Assembly: GCF_040702995.1 (NCBI RefSeq)
Contig: NZ_CP159992.1
Span: 3,931,501-3,995,500 of the forward strand
Origin: Paenibacillus sp. AN1007
GTDB lineage: Bacteria > Bacillota > Bacilli > Paenibacillales > Paenibacillaceae
Direction: 5' to 3'
Length of the DNA: 64,000 bases
Below are positions 62,370 to 64,000 of this stretch, in pieces. Each line of letters opens with the position of its first letter. Position 1 is the stretch's first letter. The notes beneath the pieces are model-generated. The model ran no database searches. It was not told the origin of the DNA and saw only the letters and a list, made by a program, of their open reading frames with translations. The position numbers and the translations under genes were made by a program.

Positions 62370-64000
62370 CGGCCTGCCCCTTCCACCACATAATCCATTC
62401 CGCCAACCGTTGTTCCATTTATGGTGACTGGATCTGCGTTATAATTTACCAGAAGTGCTGTACCACCGCTGTAGGTAATCCGGACAACACCGATCTGAAT
62501 GCGTTCATGCTTGAGCATCCGTTCGTTCCCCAGCTTACCCAGTACAGCATTGGCCTGATGATACAAGTCAATCGCCTCATTCACCCAAAACCCGTATTCG
62601 GCAGCATAAACCCAATCATAGTTTGTCAGCTTCAGTTTTGAGGACGGCTCGTATGTCCATTGAAAATACGGGGCTGCCCCAAGCTCCAGACTGCGAAGCA
62701 GCTGTTTCCGCAGATTCTGATCTCCCGATGTATTCATTGGTGATGAAGCATAGTTCACATAACCATGAATAACCATCGCATAGAACGGCACCTCTTCATC
62801 TGTAATGCCGAAACGGCTCGAACTCGCCGGAATGTTCACGATATGCTGGGCACTCCCCCAAGCGTAACTGTTCGCTGCAGATAACATCAGATTCGGATAA
62901 GACTGCCGCAGCTGCTGAAGCTGTTCTTCCACGATGTATTTTGCGGTCTCCCGGTGGATGACCCGGCTGTCGCGATAATCGGATGCCAGGATCTGACCCA
63001 GGTCTCGCAGCGACAAACTTTCAAGACCGATATCCCTATACTTTTCGGCAAATTCATTCACAACGTACGGAAGTTTGGCAGCGGAAAGCAGATAATAGCT
63101 GTCCTTGCTCCGATCCATGCGGTTCAATGCCGGATTGTAAGGATACAATGCTGCCGTCTCTCTGGTGACGAACCTTGCCGCATCCTCAGAAGGAGCAAAA
63201 TTCATATCATCGTGGTAAATCTGTTGAAATGCCGCATCCGGGAACAATGCTCCACCGGACTGCTCCAGCTGACCGGACAGCGCCTGAAGGTCGGTACGGC
63301 TGCCCACTTCACGATCCAGCTTCATTCGGGTTGGTGTGTGATGACTGAAGCCGCCACCGAACCACCCCTGGAACCGCATTTGTATCCGGTTCACACCGTC
63401 TCGCTGCAGCCTGGATGCCATCTCTGCAGCCTGTTCATACGTAGTCATTGCCAGAGTGGTCCGGTAAGGCACACTCAGGAAGGACGACTTTTTGTCCACT
63501 GCCCCCAGCACATCCACATAAAACGGCAGATCCGTCTGTTTGGGCAGCGGTTTCAGCATATTCTGCTTCACCAGTTGTTGTTGATACAGACGAGCCATGC
63601 CGGAATAGTTGGCATCCTTTCCGTGCAGGAATCGGTATCTCACCTGAATATCCCCGCGAAAGGGTTCTTCGCTCAGAAGCTGAATCTCCTGCATCTTCTG
63701 TGAGGTGTACATCTCCAGCTCATCCTCACCCCTAAGGGCAAAGGACGCATGCACGTGGTTATAGCTATTTTGTCTTCCGCCAACATCTGCGGTGATGCTG
63801 GCCATGCCGTCTCCTTTTTCAATGACAGCAAACCATGCGTTTTCACCCTTCTTCAAACCGAATACAGGCATTCGTACCGACTGACTCACTTGAGGACGAC
63901 CGAGTGAATTATCATTCGGATCTGACCCGTATACACGCTGAACATACTGTTCTTCCTGTACCTTTCCGTTGTTCAGATAGATCAGACTGCCGGAACCGTC
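62366..64000 (-). CDS. DUF5696 domain protein, N-terminus outside the window
   Basis: At least 544 residues; the frame stays open to the right edge with DGSGSLIYLNNGKVQEEQYV and on. Segments FQGWFGGGFSHHTPTRMKL, VNIPASSSRFGITDEEVPFY and WTYEPSSKLKLTNYDWVYA suggest a glycoside-hydrolase-like barrel of the DUF5696 family, common beside Paenibacillus sugar importers. The GTG at 63889 is internal, not a start. Probably secreted and acting on the polysaccharide that feeds the importer. Confidence 0.88.
   Translation of the reverse strand, partial: DGSGSLIYLNNGKVQEEQYVQRVYGSDPNDNSLGRPQVSQSVRMPVFGLKKGENAWFAVIEKGDGMASITADVGGRQNSYNHVHASFALRGEDELEMYTSQKMQEIQLLSEEPFRGDIQVRYRFLHGKDANYSGMARLYQQQLVKQNMLKPLPKQTDLPFYVDVLGAVDKKSSFLSVPYRTTLAMTTYEQAAEMASRLQRDGVNRIQMRFQGWFGGGFSHHTPTRMKLDREVGSRTDLQALSGQLEQSGGALFPDAAFQQIYHDDMNFAPSEDAARFVTRETAALYPYNPALNRMDRSKDSYYLLSAAKLPYVVNEFAEKYRDIGLESLSLRDLGQILASDYRDSRVIHRETAKYIVEEQLQQLRQSYPNLMLSAANSYAWGSAQHIVNIPASSSRFGITDEEVPFYAMVIHGYVNYASSPMNTSGDQNLRKQLLRSLELGAAPYFQWTYEPSSKLKLTNYDWVYAAEYGFWVNEAIDLYHQANAVLGKLGNERMLKHERIQIGVVRITYSGGTALLVNYNADPVTINGTTVGGMDYVVEGAGR

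Noticed and set aside
62954..63703. 249-residue open frame antisense to the DUF5696 gene
   Set aside because: Shadow of a well-supported gene; composition (His/Gln/Cys-rich) is that of antisense reading.

Overview
The window looks like ordinary chromosome of a Paenibacillus-type member of the Bacillales. The evidence is the infC-rpmI-rplT operon with an L20-type leader, a leucine-type T-box ahead of ilvB, a NupNOPQ-type nucleoside importer, the YtqA/YtqB pair, odhAB without a linked lpd, and two carbohydrate ABC importers of the LplA/LplB/YtcP style. One importer sits beside a YesN-type AraC regulator and the other beside a DUF5696 protein. No rRNA, tRNA, transposase, phage gene or CRISPR array was seen.

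Layout. 1-1.0 kb: start of ilvB with its promoter and T-box. 1.0-7.4 kb: a GNAT enzyme, a Gly-Pro-Tyr-rich protein and the nucleoside importer nupNOPQ; its binding-protein gene is frameshifted and its upstream region carries PurBox-like and cre-like sites. 7.45-8.93 kb: translation operon. 9-12.8 kb: envelope genes (GT2 transferase, PAP2 phosphatase, UgtP-like glucosyltransferase). 12.8-19 kb: sugar importer with one frameshifted permease, a cre-like site and a divergent YesN-type regulator. 19-24.4 kb: trmB, mnmL/mnmM (ytqA/ytqB), mannose-6-phosphate isomerase and a lysophospholipase-like hydrolase. 24.4-28.6 kb: odhAB. 29-38.5 kb: small housekeeping and accessory genes (NUDIX, GNAT, coaA, racE), with a patch at 36-37.9 kb containing two frameshifted small genes and a deleted protein-kinase gene. 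38.6-45.4 kb: a tightly coupled operon described below. 45.7-57.2 kb: mixed genes including a frameshifted TIGR01777-type epimerase, AraC, DeoR and TetR regulators and a SunI-like protein. 57.5-60.3 kb: an ECF sigma factor with its membrane partner and a secreted paralogue. 60.4-64 kb: a second sugar importer with a DUF5696 protein running off the window.

The most unusual system is the 38.9-45.4 kb operon. It encodes an OleA-like thiolase/KAS III, an ATP-grasp ligase, an OleD-like 3beta-HSD-type reductase, a metallo-beta-lactamase-fold hydrolase, a PaaK/F390-like adenylate-forming enzyme and a classical SDR. The first five genes overlap end to start. The layout recalls OleABCD head-to-head acyl condensation, but the AMP ligase is from another family, OleB is absent, and an ATP-grasp ligase and MBL hydrolase are present. 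I infer a lipid- or beta-lactone-like natural-product pathway; the product is unknown.

Five genes are broken by apparent single-base indels. The three one-base losses all lie at the coding-strand pentamer CAGCT. This may be real decay or assembly error and needs read-level checking before these genes are called pseudogenes.
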